This document shows, in pieces, positions 32,693-42,001 of a DNA stretch of 64,000 nucleotides. The position numbers and the translations under genes were made by a program. Below the pieces are notes generated by a model, which was not told the origin of the DNA, ran no database searches, and saw only the letters and a list, made by a program, of their open reading frames with translations. This DNA is from JANNYA01 sp031422315 (GTDB taxonomy: Bacteria; Pseudomonadota; Gammaproteobacteria; Xanthomonadales; SZUA-5): NCBI GenBank assembly GCA_031422315.1, contig JANOQN010000053.1, positions 167,221-231,220 on the forward strand, in the 5' to 3' direction. The number at the start of each line of letters is the position of its first letter. Positions within the stretch are counted from its first letter, which is position 1.

Positions 32693-35583
32693 TTCGCAGT
32701 CAACAGATTTGTTCTGTAATTTTGCTCGCAAGCTGCGTTCATTTAAAAGCCTATGAAATGCCAGTGCACGCGTGGGTAACCAAAACTGCTTTTGATCGAT
32801 CAGCGCTAAGCGGCAACCCAGAGCTTTATCAGCGCTTGGGCTTTGATCGCTTGACGCTGGACTACCCTTTTAACGCGCAGTCGACCGCATGTGAGTCGTA
32901 TGCGGACGCGGCACCTGATTGGTTAACCGGAAATTTCCTGCCACCCAACGATAGCTCAGTGCGATTTCGATGCATTTCAGAGTTTGAAAGAGGATTTATG
33001 CCGCTGCCTTACTCAGGTCGAACTTATTCGGTCTTAACGCCTGAGTTTCCGGCACCGCCGGGCCAAACCCCACACCTTAGATTTGAAGCATGGTTAATGC
33101 GAGGTGCAATTCGCGAAGATGATTTTGCCAGTAAATTTTACGCCAACAATGGTCCTGACACTGATCCATGGGTGGATCGCACCCGCGTGTTTAACCATTT
33201 TTATAGCCCGGTAACCAACACGGTAGACACTTTGCAAATTGACATTGTTCGGGGAGGGCCAGCGTTAAACTGGGCGCTAGGCGAAGCTAATCCGTTCTCG
33301 GGTGCTGCACAGGTGCCTGATCCTACACGGGGTAACCATTTCAGCTATATGGATGCGCGCCGGGCCTATTTTTTTGCGCTTACCTATAAACAAACGCAAG
33401 CGGTTCCAGACCCGTTTCCCGCACTCAATTCAAAGTTGGATTCCAATATTCGTATGAACCTTTGGAGCACGACCCTTAAGTCCTTAGGCCATGTGATTCA
33501 CCTCATGCAGGATCAAGCGTCGCCGCAACATTCGCGCGGCGAACCGCACAATCACACCTGTGTGAAGCCAGCAGAATTTATTAGTCAAGACTTCGCAACT
33601 AGAACCTACGAGAATTTTATTAACTATCGCTTGGTTTTTCGGTTTAACGCGCGATCGCCGAACGTGCCCTACGTGGCAACCAATGATTGCGAGGAAGCGC
33701 TCTGGCGGAATGAGTTTGAGCTAAGTGGGCAGCGGCCACCGGATAATATTGACCCTTGGAATCGCCCATATCCCATCCCAAAGTTTTCTGTGCAGCGCAA
33801 ATTCTTTACTACGCGCGCCGCCGCTGACCCGACTGACCCGGCTTTATTGCCGAGGGCGCTGCTCAACACTCGCGCAGGACTGGGTGACTATGCCAATCGG
33901 GGATTTTTTACCCAGGACTATCAGCAAGGCAACTATCAAAGCCCACCCGCAATAAATTCGCCTGAATTCGTTATTGAAACAGAAGACCCAATCAATGTGC
34001 CTGGCAAAGGCCTAGTTCGATTGCAAAGCTTGTATTGGGCAGTGCCTGATTCGGTTGCTCCGACGTTCGCAGATGTTAATTTGCGAGCTGGCAAAGCGCC
34101 AATTGCCTCGCAAAGCGTGTGGTGTGAAATGCTTGCCAAGGACACCTTTGATTGCGCATTAGCCTCGATACTCTCGCTCAGAAATTACAACCAAATGGCA
34201 GACATGCTCATTCCCCGCGCAGTGGCCTACACCACCGGCATGCTTGATTTTTTCTTTCGCGGCAAACTAGAGATCGAACCCAACGCGCAGCGCATGTATG
34301 GGGTGGTCGATATGGGCCAGCCGCACACAATGAACGCCGGTGGCTACCCAGTCGTTACCGCTAACGGAAAAGTGCTGGGGTTCGAGAAAATCCGCTTGAA
34401 AGTGCGCAATTTGACCGATCCGATTATCGAATCGGGTACCAATGCCAACGTTCCGCAGATTGCTTCTGCGGGCAAGTTAGTAGCGGTTGCTCGTTATCAC
34501 CGCAACCCTTGTTACAAGCCTGACTTAAGCGGTGAACGTACGGTGGGCTATGTAGCACCGCCGCTTGTCGCGCCAATTTCGGAACCTACTTGTTCGGGAA
34601 CAGGCTTGAATGCAGGCACGCGAACCAGCTATCAGGAAATTTCGGTATCGGCGGAGATTCCGATAACAAGCGAGACTGATTTGCCGGGTGGGCGCGGCAC
34701 AGTGCCCGCATCAGTCGAAAAAACCTTCGATTTCAGCGCCGATCCAATTCCCGTCAATGCCACCGATCTATTTATCCAAGTGGTTTATCGCGGGCAGCTG
34801 GGCGAGGAAACTGACGGTATCGCGGTCGGGATTGTTGATGTACAGGAAAACACGGTTTTTGCAACCTGGAACAATACTGACTACTACTTTAGTGAACTCG
34901 CGAATCAGTGGTTCGAGCAAAACCCACAGCCGGGTAGTTTTATAGCAAGGCCGATGGTGGGTATGACCATTTGCGCAGGCAACCCTAGTCGAGTCGTGTA
35001 TCGATACACGGCTGCGAATGGGCCTGGATTTCCGTTTTACTTGCCGCCGCTTACGCCGGGTGTGGCGCGGCTCGGGTTTTTGTTTGGCAAGCCGTCCATC
35101 CCCACCGGCCGCTATGCCTTTAGAGTTAATCCACTGATGGCGACGCCGCCAAGCGCGCGTCAGCGGGTGCCGAGCGGGCCCGCCCATCAAAAACAAGCCA
35201 ATAAAGAGATTTTCACCACGAATGATCCACTGCCCGCGCCACGTGATTGCGCTTTAAACCCGCCAGTTGGCAGTGAAAATGTGTGGTGTGTAGATCCAAT
35301 TAAACGCCGTCGCGGTCAAATTATGGGGGCAATTGCGGAGCCAGTTTATTACACCAGCGCAGCTAACAATTCGGACGCATCAGATGTTGATGCGCCGCCC
35401 GCGCACGTGGTGTTTCCCGGTTTGCGGGTTCGGGAAGGCGGAGTGAATCACTTTGATATCGATGCGACGCCAGTACTTTGCCCGGCTCCAAACGCACGTG
35501 GTGACAGCGTGGTATCGGTTGAGCTCAAAGAGGAAGCGGCTGAGCTGGGGATTGATTTGGATGAGGTTCGGCTTGATAACTAG
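32689..35583 (+). CDS. Large exported protein with zinc-dependent phospholipase C / P1-nuclease-like domain
   Basis: 964 aa from the ATG at 32689 (TAGGA 8 bases upstream; overlaps the previous stop). A signal peptide precedes MPVHAWVTKTAF. The N-terminal 300 residues show the spacing of the S1/P1 and phospholipase C zinc fold: HAWVT near the mature start, NHFYSP near residue 182, and GHVIHLMQDQASPQHSRGEP near residue 270, which supplies the HxxxD...H ligands. The remaining 600 residues are beta-rich and unrecognised. If the domain is active it would cleave phosphodiesters of lipids or nucleic acids outside the cell. This is motif-based inference; the family is not certain. Confidence 0.65.
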   Translation: MIRSQQICSVILLASCVHLKAYEMPVHAWVTKTAFDRSALSGNPELYQRLGFDRLTLDYPFNAQSTACESYADAAPDWLTGNFLPPNDSSVRFRCISEFERGFMPLPYSGRTYSVLTPEFPAPPGQTPHLRFEAWLMRGAIREDDFASKFYANNGPDTDPWVDRTRVFNHFYSPVTNTVDTLQIDIVRGGPALNWALGEANPFSGAAQVPDPTRGNHFSYMDARRAYFFALTYKQTQAVPDPFPALNSKLDSNIRMNLWSTTLKSLGHVIHLMQDQASPQHSRGEPHNHTCVKPAEFISQDFATRTYENFINYRLVFRFNARSPNVPYVATNDCEEALWRNEFELSGQRPPDNIDPWNRPYPIPKFSVQRKFFTTRAAADPTDPALLPRALLNTRAGLGDYANRGFFTQDYQQGNYQSPPAINSPEFVIETEDPINVPGKGLVRLQSLYWAVPDSVAPTFADVNLRAGKAPIASQSVWCEMLAKDTFDCALASILSLRNYNQMADMLIPRAVAYTTGMLDFFFRGKLEIEPNAQRMYGVVDMGQPHTMNAGGYPVVTANGKVLGFEKIRLKVRNLTDPIIESGTNANVPQIASAGKLVAVARYHRNPCYKPDLSGERTVGYVAPPLVAPISEPTCSGTGLNAGTRTSYQEISVSAEIPITSETDLPGGRGTVPASVEKTFDFSADPIPVNATDLFIQVVYRGQLGEETDGIAVGIVDVQENTVFATWNNTDYYFSELANQWFEQNPQPGSFIARPMVGMTICAGNPSRVVYRYTAANGPGFPFYLPPLTPGVARLGFLFGKPSIPTGRYAFRVNPLMATPPSARQRVPSGPAHQKQANKEIFTTNDPLPAPRDCALNPPVGSENVWCVDPIKRRRGQIMGAIAEPVYYTSAANNSDASDVDAPPAHVVFPGLRVREGGVNHFDIDATPVLCPAPNARGDSVVSVELKEEAAELGIDLDEVRLDN

Positions 35584-35826
35584 CCTATGAAAACCCAGGT
35601 TTTGCATACGCTCAATTGAAATTTGACACCTGTTCTGGACCCCCGTCTGCGCTGACGACGAATCTTCACGTTTAATGCACGATGATCTTGAGCAGTTGCT
35701 TTGCAGTTACGGGAAGTTGTCGGCTGCAAATCTCATGAGTAACAATCGCTCCTCATCCCCATATTGCCAGCCCCCAGCGAAGCTCTGCTATCCTGCGGCT
35801 CTTTTTAGGCCTTGAGGAAATATCAG

Positions 35827-36831
35827 ATGAGTATCGATCAGCTAGAGCAAATTGCGCTGCAAATGGTGGCGCCGGGCAAGGGCATTATTGCCATTGATGA
35901 GTCGAACGCGACGATCCGCAAGCGCTTTGAAAGTGTTGGCGTTGATAACACCGAAGAAAATCGCCGGGCGTATCGGGAAATGCTGTTAACGGTACCTAAG
36001 CTGGGCGAATACATATCCGGCGCCATTATGTATGACGAAACCATTCGCCAGTCCACCAAAGCTGGCCGACGCTTTACCGATGTGATGCTGGAAAATGGCA
36101 TTTTGCCCGGCATTAAAGTCGACAAAGGCCCGGTGCAGCTCGCGGGTTTTCCGGGCGAGTTGGTTACCGAAGGCTTAGACGGACTGCGCGCGCAGCTTGA
36201 AGAGTACGCCAGCTTGGGCGCGAAATTCGCTAAGTGGCGCGCGGTGATTACTATTTCCGAAGAAGCCCCCAGCTCGGCCTGTATCCACGCCAATGCGCAC
36301 GCTTTGGCCCGCTACGCCGCGCTGTGCCAAGATGTTGGCATTGTGCCCATGGTGGAGCCGGAAATTTTAATGGACGGCGAACACGATATTGATATTTGCT
36401 ATGACGTCACCGAAGCCACGCTGCGTGCGCTGTTCGATGAGCTTTATGCGCAAAGCGTCATGCTGGAAGGCACGATCTTGAAAGCCAGCATGGTCATTCC
36501 CGGCAAAGATTACAGTGATCCAGCCAGCATTGATGAAGTGGCAATGGATACGCTGCGCTGCCTGCGCGCTACCGTGCCTGCGGCGCTGCCCGGCATTGTG
36601 TTCTTATCCGGCGGGCAATCCGATCACGACGCTACTGCGCACCTCAATCGTATCAACCAGCTAGGCCCACAGCCCTGGCCGATTAGCTTTTCCTATGGCC
36701 GTGCGATGCAGCAAGCCGCGCTCAAACTGTGGGCGGCGGATATGAGCGGCAACTTTGCTGCAGCGCAAGCGGTGGTACTGCAGCGTGCGCGTGAGAATAG
36801 TTTGGCTTCACTCGGCCAGTGGCAGGGCTGA
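35827..36831 (+). CDS. Class I fructose-bisphosphate aldolase
   Basis: 334 aa from the ATG at 35827, with GAGGA about 9 bases upstream; a TTG at 35812 overlaps that site and was rejected. It shows the animal/plant-type class I pattern: PGKGIIAIDESN, KRFESVGVDNTEENRRAYRE, and the Schiff-base Lys in MLEGTILKASMV (about residue 222). LSGGQSD and the GRAMQQAALKLWAA C-terminus also match. It interconverts fructose 1,6-bisphosphate with DHAP and glyceraldehyde 3-phosphate by a metal-free mechanism. Stands alone in its own transcription unit. Confidence 0.95.
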   Translation: MSIDQLEQIALQMVAPGKGIIAIDESNATIRKRFESVGVDNTEENRRAYREMLLTVPKLGEYISGAIMYDETIRQSTKAGRRFTDVMLENGILPGIKVDKGPVQLAGFPGELVTEGLDGLRAQLEEYASLGAKFAKWRAVITISEEAPSSACIHANAHALARYAALCQDVGIVPMVEPEILMDGEHDIDICYDVTEATLRALFDELYAQSVMLEGTILKASMVIPGKDYSDPASIDEVAMDTLRCLRATVPAALPGIVFLSGGQSDHDATAHLNRINQLGPQPWPISFSYGRAMQQAALKLWAADMSGNFAAAQAVVLQRARENSLASLGQWQG

Positions 36832-36915
36832 ATTCCAGATCCAAATCAGCACGATAACTGCGTGCTTATTTGTTGCTGGATCAGCGTTGATTACGTTTAG
36901 CCCAAGCGCTTAACC

Positions 36916-37827
36916 ATGCCACAAGCGCTCGTTTTGATTGTTGGCATGGTGCTGTTGGGCTGGCTATTTCGCCAGCTCAAGTTGCTACCTGATACCAGTG
37001 CGGATGTGCTTAACGCACTGGTATTAAAGCTGTGTTTCCCAGCGCTGGTACTGAGCGTATTGCCCAAGCTGAGCTTATCGGCGGCAGTACTAAAAATCGC
37101 ATTGATTGCCTGGATAGTCATGGCGCTTTGCGCGCTGGTGATTCATTTGATTGCCCGCGCGCAGCGCTACAAGCCCGATGTACAGGGCTGTTTGCTGCTG
37201 ACCGCCGTGCTGGGCAACACTGCGTTTTTGGGCTATCCGCTGACGCAGGCTTACTTAGGTAGCGAATATCTACCGCAAGCGGTCATCTACGATCAGCTAG
37301 GTTCCTTTCTTATTTTCTCGACTTTCGGGCTGTGGGTTGCCGCGCACTTTAGCGGTGGCAAATCCCCGAGTGCTATGCAAACCATGCAGAAGATCATCAC
37401 CTTCCCGGCCTTCATGGCGCTGATCGTAGGCCTAGCCTTGAGCTACACCGCCATCCCATTACCCGATTGGCTGACCAGTTTGATTGCCTCGATTGGATCA
37501 CTCTTGGTGCCATTGGCCATGTTCGCCGTTGGCTTGAATTTTCGCCTGCGCGGCGCACCCGGGTTCGGTGTGCCGCTGTTGGTTGGCCTGAGCTGCAAAA
37601 TGCTGCTGGCACCGATCATTGCGCTCGGGCTTGCCGCGTTTATCTTGCCCAAAGACGCGCATGCCGTAGTGGTTTTACAAGCGTCCATGCCACCGATGGC
37701 CACCGCCGCCGCGCTGGCAGCCAGCGCAGGTTTGCGCGCCGAACTGGCAGCGGCAATGGCGGGCTTTGGTGTGCTGCTGGCCATGTTGTGGACACCGATT
37801 TTGCTTAGATTGCTGCCGGGGTTTTAG
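36916..37827 (+). CDS. AEC family (auxin-efflux-carrier-like) transporter
   Basis: 303 aa with about ten membrane segments in two sets of five (LVLIVGMVLLGWLFRQL at the start, GFGVLLAMLWTPILLRLLPGF at the end). Conserved features include LCFPALVLSVL in the first half, GNTAFLGYPL, and LVPLAMFAVGLNFRL and SMPPMATAAALAA in the second. AEC transporters move small organic acids such as malonate or malate, or unknown metabolites. No neighbouring catabolic gene shows the substrate. Confidence 0.88.
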   Translation: MPQALVLIVGMVLLGWLFRQLKLLPDTSADVLNALVLKLCFPALVLSVLPKLSLSAAVLKIALIAWIVMALCALVIHLIARAQRYKPDVQGCLLLTAVLGNTAFLGYPLTQAYLGSEYLPQAVIYDQLGSFLIFSTFGLWVAAHFSGGKSPSAMQTMQKIITFPAFMALIVGLALSYTAIPLPDWLTSLIASIGSLLVPLAMFAVGLNFRLRGAPGFGVPLLVGLSCKMLLAPIIALGLAAFILPKDAHAVVVLQASMPPMATAAALAASAGLRAELAAAMAGFGVLLAMLWTPILLRLLPGF

Positions 37828-37935
37828 CCAACGCTAGCCTGTGGGCGTGCTAGAAACAACGTGAAGGCAAGCTTTTTGGCCTAGTGGTAGTTCGTCGTGA
37901 CTAGCGAAAGCGAAAAAGGAGAGATAGACCGCGCA

Positions 37936-40782
37936 TTAATTCGAAACCGTCGCCAACTTCGCAGCCACCGCCGCCAAGAGCCGCGCCGGGCTAAAAGGCT
38001 TTTGGATAACTTCAATTAATAGTGGTTGGAGCGTTGGCGCTAAATCCGTGCGCACCGAAAATCCACTCATGGCTAGTGTTGCCGGCGGAGCTGGCTTTAT
38101 TCGTAAGGCATCTAACAAGCCATAGCCATCCAGCTTTGGCATGACCAAGTCGGTTAGCACTAAATCGCAGTGGTGCAGTGCTAACCAAGCTAGCGCGTCT
38201 AAGCCGTTTTCACAGCTGCTGACTGCATATCCCGCGTTATTGAGCACCGATACGGTGAAGCTGCGTACGCCGGGGTCATCTTCTACGACCAAAATGCTGC
38301 GCTTTTGCGAACCTATCAGCTGCGTTTGAGCTGATCGAGACGCAGCACTAAGCTCTGCCGAAGCTAAAATTGACGCGTCAAATTTAGCTGAGTTCGTATG
38401 TGACTGATTATCTGCGCTCAGCTGGGACGCTTCACCCTTATGCTCTGGAAAAAACGCGCGCATCAGCGTGCCGTGGCCTAGCAGTGAATCGACCCGCAGA
38501 GATCCATGCTGCTGTTTAATTATTTCAGCTACGCCTGCCAATCCTAAGCCACTTCCAGTGGCCTTGGTGGTAAATCTCGGGACAAGTATTTTTGGAATAA
38601 GCTCCGGCGCAATACCTGAGCCGTTATCGCTCACGGAAATTTCAATCCAGGCGCTAGTGCTGGAATTATCACTCAGCGGCGGGCTTGGCGGCTCTAGCAA
38701 CACAAAACTATCACCCTCCGCAGGCAGTTGTAGGTGGCGTTTCGCGACGACGGTAATTTGCTGGCTAACCAAGCTTGTTTTAGACATCGATTGCGCAGCG
38801 TTGACAAAGAAATTCATCAAAACTTGGGTGAAGTGCCCAGGATCCATCTTGACCAAAAGCGGCTCTGCTGCCACTACGTCAATACTGACTTTGATATCCG
38901 GATTGATAGTCAGTCTGAGCAAGCGCTGCATTTTGGTTAGCTGCGCAGCAACGTCTAAAATCAGCGCTTGGCCTGCGCCGTGCCCGGCTATTCCGAGCAG
39001 CTGAGTGGTTAACTCGCCCGCGCGTTCAATGGCCTGTTCGATATCGTCCGCCGTTTCTAAAACCTGGGGATCAGTGGATTGCAGTCGCAGCAAATCCACG
39101 CCGCTGGTCACGGTAGTCAATAGATTATTAACATCATGTGCGATGCCGCCCGCCATTCGGCCGAGCTGCTCATCGTGCAATCGGTGCTGGGCGCGTTGCT
39201 TCTCTTCGAAAATGCGCTCGAGTGCTTCGCGTTTTGCGCTGGCGTCTCGATAAAAACCGGCGTAGTGGGTGATTTTTTTCGACTCATCATCAAAAAGCGG
39301 GAACGCCGAGATCTGCGCCCAAAAGGCTTCGCCATTGCGGCGGTAGTGCCACATTTCGATCTCTTTAGATTGCCCCTCGCGCAGCGCGTGCAGCAATGCC
39401 ACATGCTGCTGCCGATCCGTATCAGGGCCGGTGAGCACGGATCCTTTTTCAGGATCGCCCAGATGAACGTCTTTGAGTTTGTAGCCGGTTATTTTTTCAA
39501 ATGCCGCGTTGCAATACAAAAGTTCGATAACACCGTTGGCATCGCTGGCCTTGGCGGCCGCTACCGCTTCGTTAGCTTGATCTACCAATGATTTGAACAT
39601 GCGCAGCTGCTGGGCGTTTTCGCTCAGCTCAAAGGTCCGTTTTGCCACTAATCGTTCGAGTTCACGGCGCCTTGCATCTGAGAGCAACGCCAGTAGCGTG
39701 GCAAAAACGGCGGCGAGTGAGAAAGCGAACTGAAAAAGCCTCAACGTGTTTGACACCAATGCGCGCAAATGCGGATCACCAATCCATAGCGCCACATTGC
39801 GAGGCGTGCCTGCAATCATCAGTGATTTGCTCACTGACATAACAAAGCTGGGCGGTACATCGGCGATTGTGCCGACCACCATGTGCGATCTAGCAAGGTT
39901 TTGCTCGGTATCGGCGCGCATCCATGCGGCCAAATTGAGATAGATCGCCGGGTCTTTTGCAATCAGGACATTTCCTGGCGTAGGTGCAAGCTCAAACCAG
40001 CGTGGCATTGATTGAAGCCAAGTTATCTTTTGCGGGCTGCCGATTTGCGTACTGATCTGCTCTATCTGGGCTTTAAGCAGATTTATTCGTGACTCCAACT
40101 CTACGCTGAGCTGCTTTTCAATATTGCTGCGCTCATTCGCAGCCGCAAGCTGTAAAAAGCCGATAAAGCCCACCACGATTAAGCTTTGTAGTAATACCAG
40201 TGAAGCGAAGCGCGAGCGCCACCAATCCCGTGGTTTGCCAATCGCCACCCAAATCATTGGCGCAACGAGGATAAACGCCATGACATCTGCAACAATCCAA
40301 TCCAGAGCGCGATCCCACAGCACGGTGTTTGGGATCAGCCCCAAATGCAGCAGGATCGGGAACATAATTATCGGCTTTATCGCCATCATAATTGGGCCAA
40401 GCACCAGCGCGCTGATCATTATTTCGCGCGCACTGTGCATTTCACGCGCGTTCGGTGCGTCAGCTGGCCCCAGAAGCTTTGTCAGCAGAAAACTTGCGCA
40501 ATAAACCTGCACGCCGGTAAAAAGCATATTGCCGAACAGACTATTGATGGATTGCGTGCCCCAATAGCGCCACACGCCAAATAAGCCAGCACCCAGCATC
40601 AAACCGAATACATCACGGCTACCGCGCGCATATACCAAAGCGGCAACGAGCGCAGCCGGCAGCCAAAGTGGGCGAGTCAGCACTGGATACACGCCCAAAT
40701 TCAAGCTCGCGGCGGCCAGCACGACAAACGTGATGGCCACCAGCAGCTGAGTCAGGAGCGCCTGATAAAAAGTCTTATACAT
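37936..40782 (-). CDS. MASE1-type hybrid sensor histidine kinase
   Basis: 948 aa. Residues 1-210 hold about seven membrane helices of MASE1 type, followed by an extracytoplasmic stretch and another helix near residue 350. A PAS domain follows (NAAFEKITGYKLKDVHLGD, about residues 430-440), then a HisKA with the phospho-acceptor His549 in GGIAHDVNNLL. The HATPase has VSDNGSGI and GSGLGLAGV, and the C-terminal receiver has the acceptor Asp878 in LVLTDLVMPKLDGYG. No separate response regulator is nearby. It is divergent from the cNMP/rhodanese gene, 187 bases away. The signal is unknown. Confidence 0.9.
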   Translation of the reverse strand: MYKTFYQALLTQLLVAITFVVLAAASLNLGVYPVLTRPLWLPAALVAALVYARGSRDVFGLMLGAGLFGVWRYWGTQSINSLFGNMLFTGVQVYCASFLLTKLLGPADAPNAREMHSAREIMISALVLGPIMMAIKPIIMFPILLHLGLIPNTVLWDRALDWIVADVMAFILVAPMIWVAIGKPRDWWRSRFASLVLLQSLIVVGFIGFLQLAAANERSNIEKQLSVELESRINLLKAQIEQISTQIGSPQKITWLQSMPRWFELAPTPGNVLIAKDPAIYLNLAAWMRADTEQNLARSHMVVGTIADVPPSFVMSVSKSLMIAGTPRNVALWIGDPHLRALVSNTLRLFQFAFSLAAVFATLLALLSDARRRELERLVAKRTFELSENAQQLRMFKSLVDQANEAVAAAKASDANGVIELLYCNAAFEKITGYKLKDVHLGDPEKGSVLTGPDTDRQQHVALLHALREGQSKEIEMWHYRRNGEAFWAQISAFPLFDDESKKITHYAGFYRDASAKREALERIFEEKQRAQHRLHDEQLGRMAGGIAHDVNNLLTTVTSGVDLLRLQSTDPQVLETADDIEQAIERAGELTTQLLGIAGHGAGQALILDVAAQLTKMQRLLRLTINPDIKVSIDVVAAEPLLVKMDPGHFTQVLMNFFVNAAQSMSKTSLVSQQITVVAKRHLQLPAEGDSFVLLEPPSPPLSDNSSTSAWIEISVSDNGSGIAPELIPKILVPRFTTKATGSGLGLAGVAEIIKQQHGSLRVDSLLGHGTLMRAFFPEHKGEASQLSADNQSHTNSAKFDASILASAELSAASRSAQTQLIGSQKRSILVVEDDPGVRSFTVSVLNNAGYAVSSCENGLDALAWLALHHCDLVLTDLVMPKLDGYGLLDALRIKPAPPATLAMSGFSVRTDLAPTLQPLLIEVIQKPFSPARLLAAVAAKLATVSN

Positions 40783-40969
40783 GCGCCGATTGTGGCCTGA
40801 GTCCAGTGCTGGAATCGTTTATCGCGGCTCGATAAACAGTCATTTTGCAAAAATGCACAATTGTTCACGACGCTTCGCATCCTACAAAGCTGCTTCGAAA
40901 ATACGCGCATTCGGCGCGCGCGCGCAAAAATATGCGATTATTCGCCATTATTTTCGTAACAGCGAAATC

Positions 40970-42001
40970 ATGGTCAATACCAACTTGTTTGCGCGTCTGG
41001 TGCCTTTGCAATCACTGATGCAGGCGGATCGGATACAGCTGGCGAAGCAGAGCAATGTACTTACATTCGAGCCTGGCCAAAGTGTTTTTACGCGTGGTGA
41101 ATTGGCCCGCACGCAGGCCTATTTGCTTGAAGGCGAGCTGGAGCTGCAAAGCGAGCTTGGCCGCGTTCCACTGCAGGCGGAATCTGACGATGCGCGCTAC
41201 GCGCTAGCGCCGGGGCACCGCCGCAGCGCTACCGTGGTCGTTAGTAAAACCGCGCAGGTATTGTTCGTCGATGGTGATTTGCTCGATTTGATGCTGACCT
41301 GGTCACAAACCGGAGGCGTTGACGCCAAGCATGGCGGCGATCAGACAAGTGATGACGACACCGACTGGATGACCTCGTTGCTGCAAAGCAAAGTTTTTTT
41401 GCGCGTTCCGCCTGGCAATATCGCGCAGATTTTCGCTAGCTTAGAAGCGGTTAGCTTCAGCCCAGGGCAAAACATTATCCAGCAGGGATCGCCGGGCGAT
41501 TATTACTACATCATTACCGATGGCCGCGTACAGATTTTGCTGGAAGACGCCAATAACGAAGAAGAACTCGCGCAGCTTGGGCCCGGCAAAGCCTTTGGAG
41601 AAGAAGCGCTGGTTTCCGGCGCGCCACGTAACGCGACGGTGCGCGCGCTGAGCCGCTGCACACTGATGCGCTTGTCCGGCGCGCACTTCCAAAAATTGCT
41701 ACGCGCGCCGCTGTTGCGGGAAACCTCATTAAGTGAAATTGCCAGCAATGAAGTCATTGTTGACGTGCGTTTGGAGGATGAGTATCTGCACGGACATTTG
41801 CCCGGTGCGCTGAATATCCCGCTTAATCGCGTGCGTGAAATGAGCCGGTCGCTTGATCCTAAAAAAGACTATTGCGTGTATTGCGATACCGGAAGACGCA
41901 GCTCGTCCGCGACATTTTTACTGAGCGAGCGCGGTTTCATGGCGCGTTTTGTCAAAGGCGGCGTGCCGAGCGAACTTTGCACCGAGCGGACCCAGTTGTG
42001 A
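40970..42001 (+). CDS. Cyclic-nucleotide-binding domain protein with C-terminal rhodanese
   Basis: 343 aa from the ATG at 40970 (MVNTNLFARLVPLQSLM); the open frame starts at 40781 but the extra residues are not protein-like. A degenerate cNMP-like domain covers residues 15-100, and a better one residues 125-245 (FSPGQNIIQQGSPGDYYYII, GEEALVSGAPRNATVRA). A rhodanese domain then follows with DVRLEDEYLHGHLPGALNIP and the active-site loop YCDTGRRSS (Cys present). Its stop overlaps the pilD start. The combination suggests redox or sulfur signalling tied to second-messenger binding; ligand and target are unknown. Confidence 0.85.
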   Translation: MVNTNLFARLVPLQSLMQADRIQLAKQSNVLTFEPGQSVFTRGELARTQAYLLEGELELQSELGRVPLQAESDDARYALAPGHRRSATVVVSKTAQVLFVDGDLLDLMLTWSQTGGVDAKHGGDQTSDDDTDWMTSLLQSKVFLRVPPGNIAQIFASLEAVSFSPGQNIIQQGSPGDYYYIITDGRVQILLEDANNEEELAQLGPGKAFGEEALVSGAPRNATVRALSRCTLMRLSGAHFQKLLRAPLLRETSLSEIASNEVIVDVRLEDEYLHGHLPGALNIPLNRVREMSRSLDPKKDYCVYCDTGRRSSSATFLLSERGFMARFVKGGVPSELCTERTQL

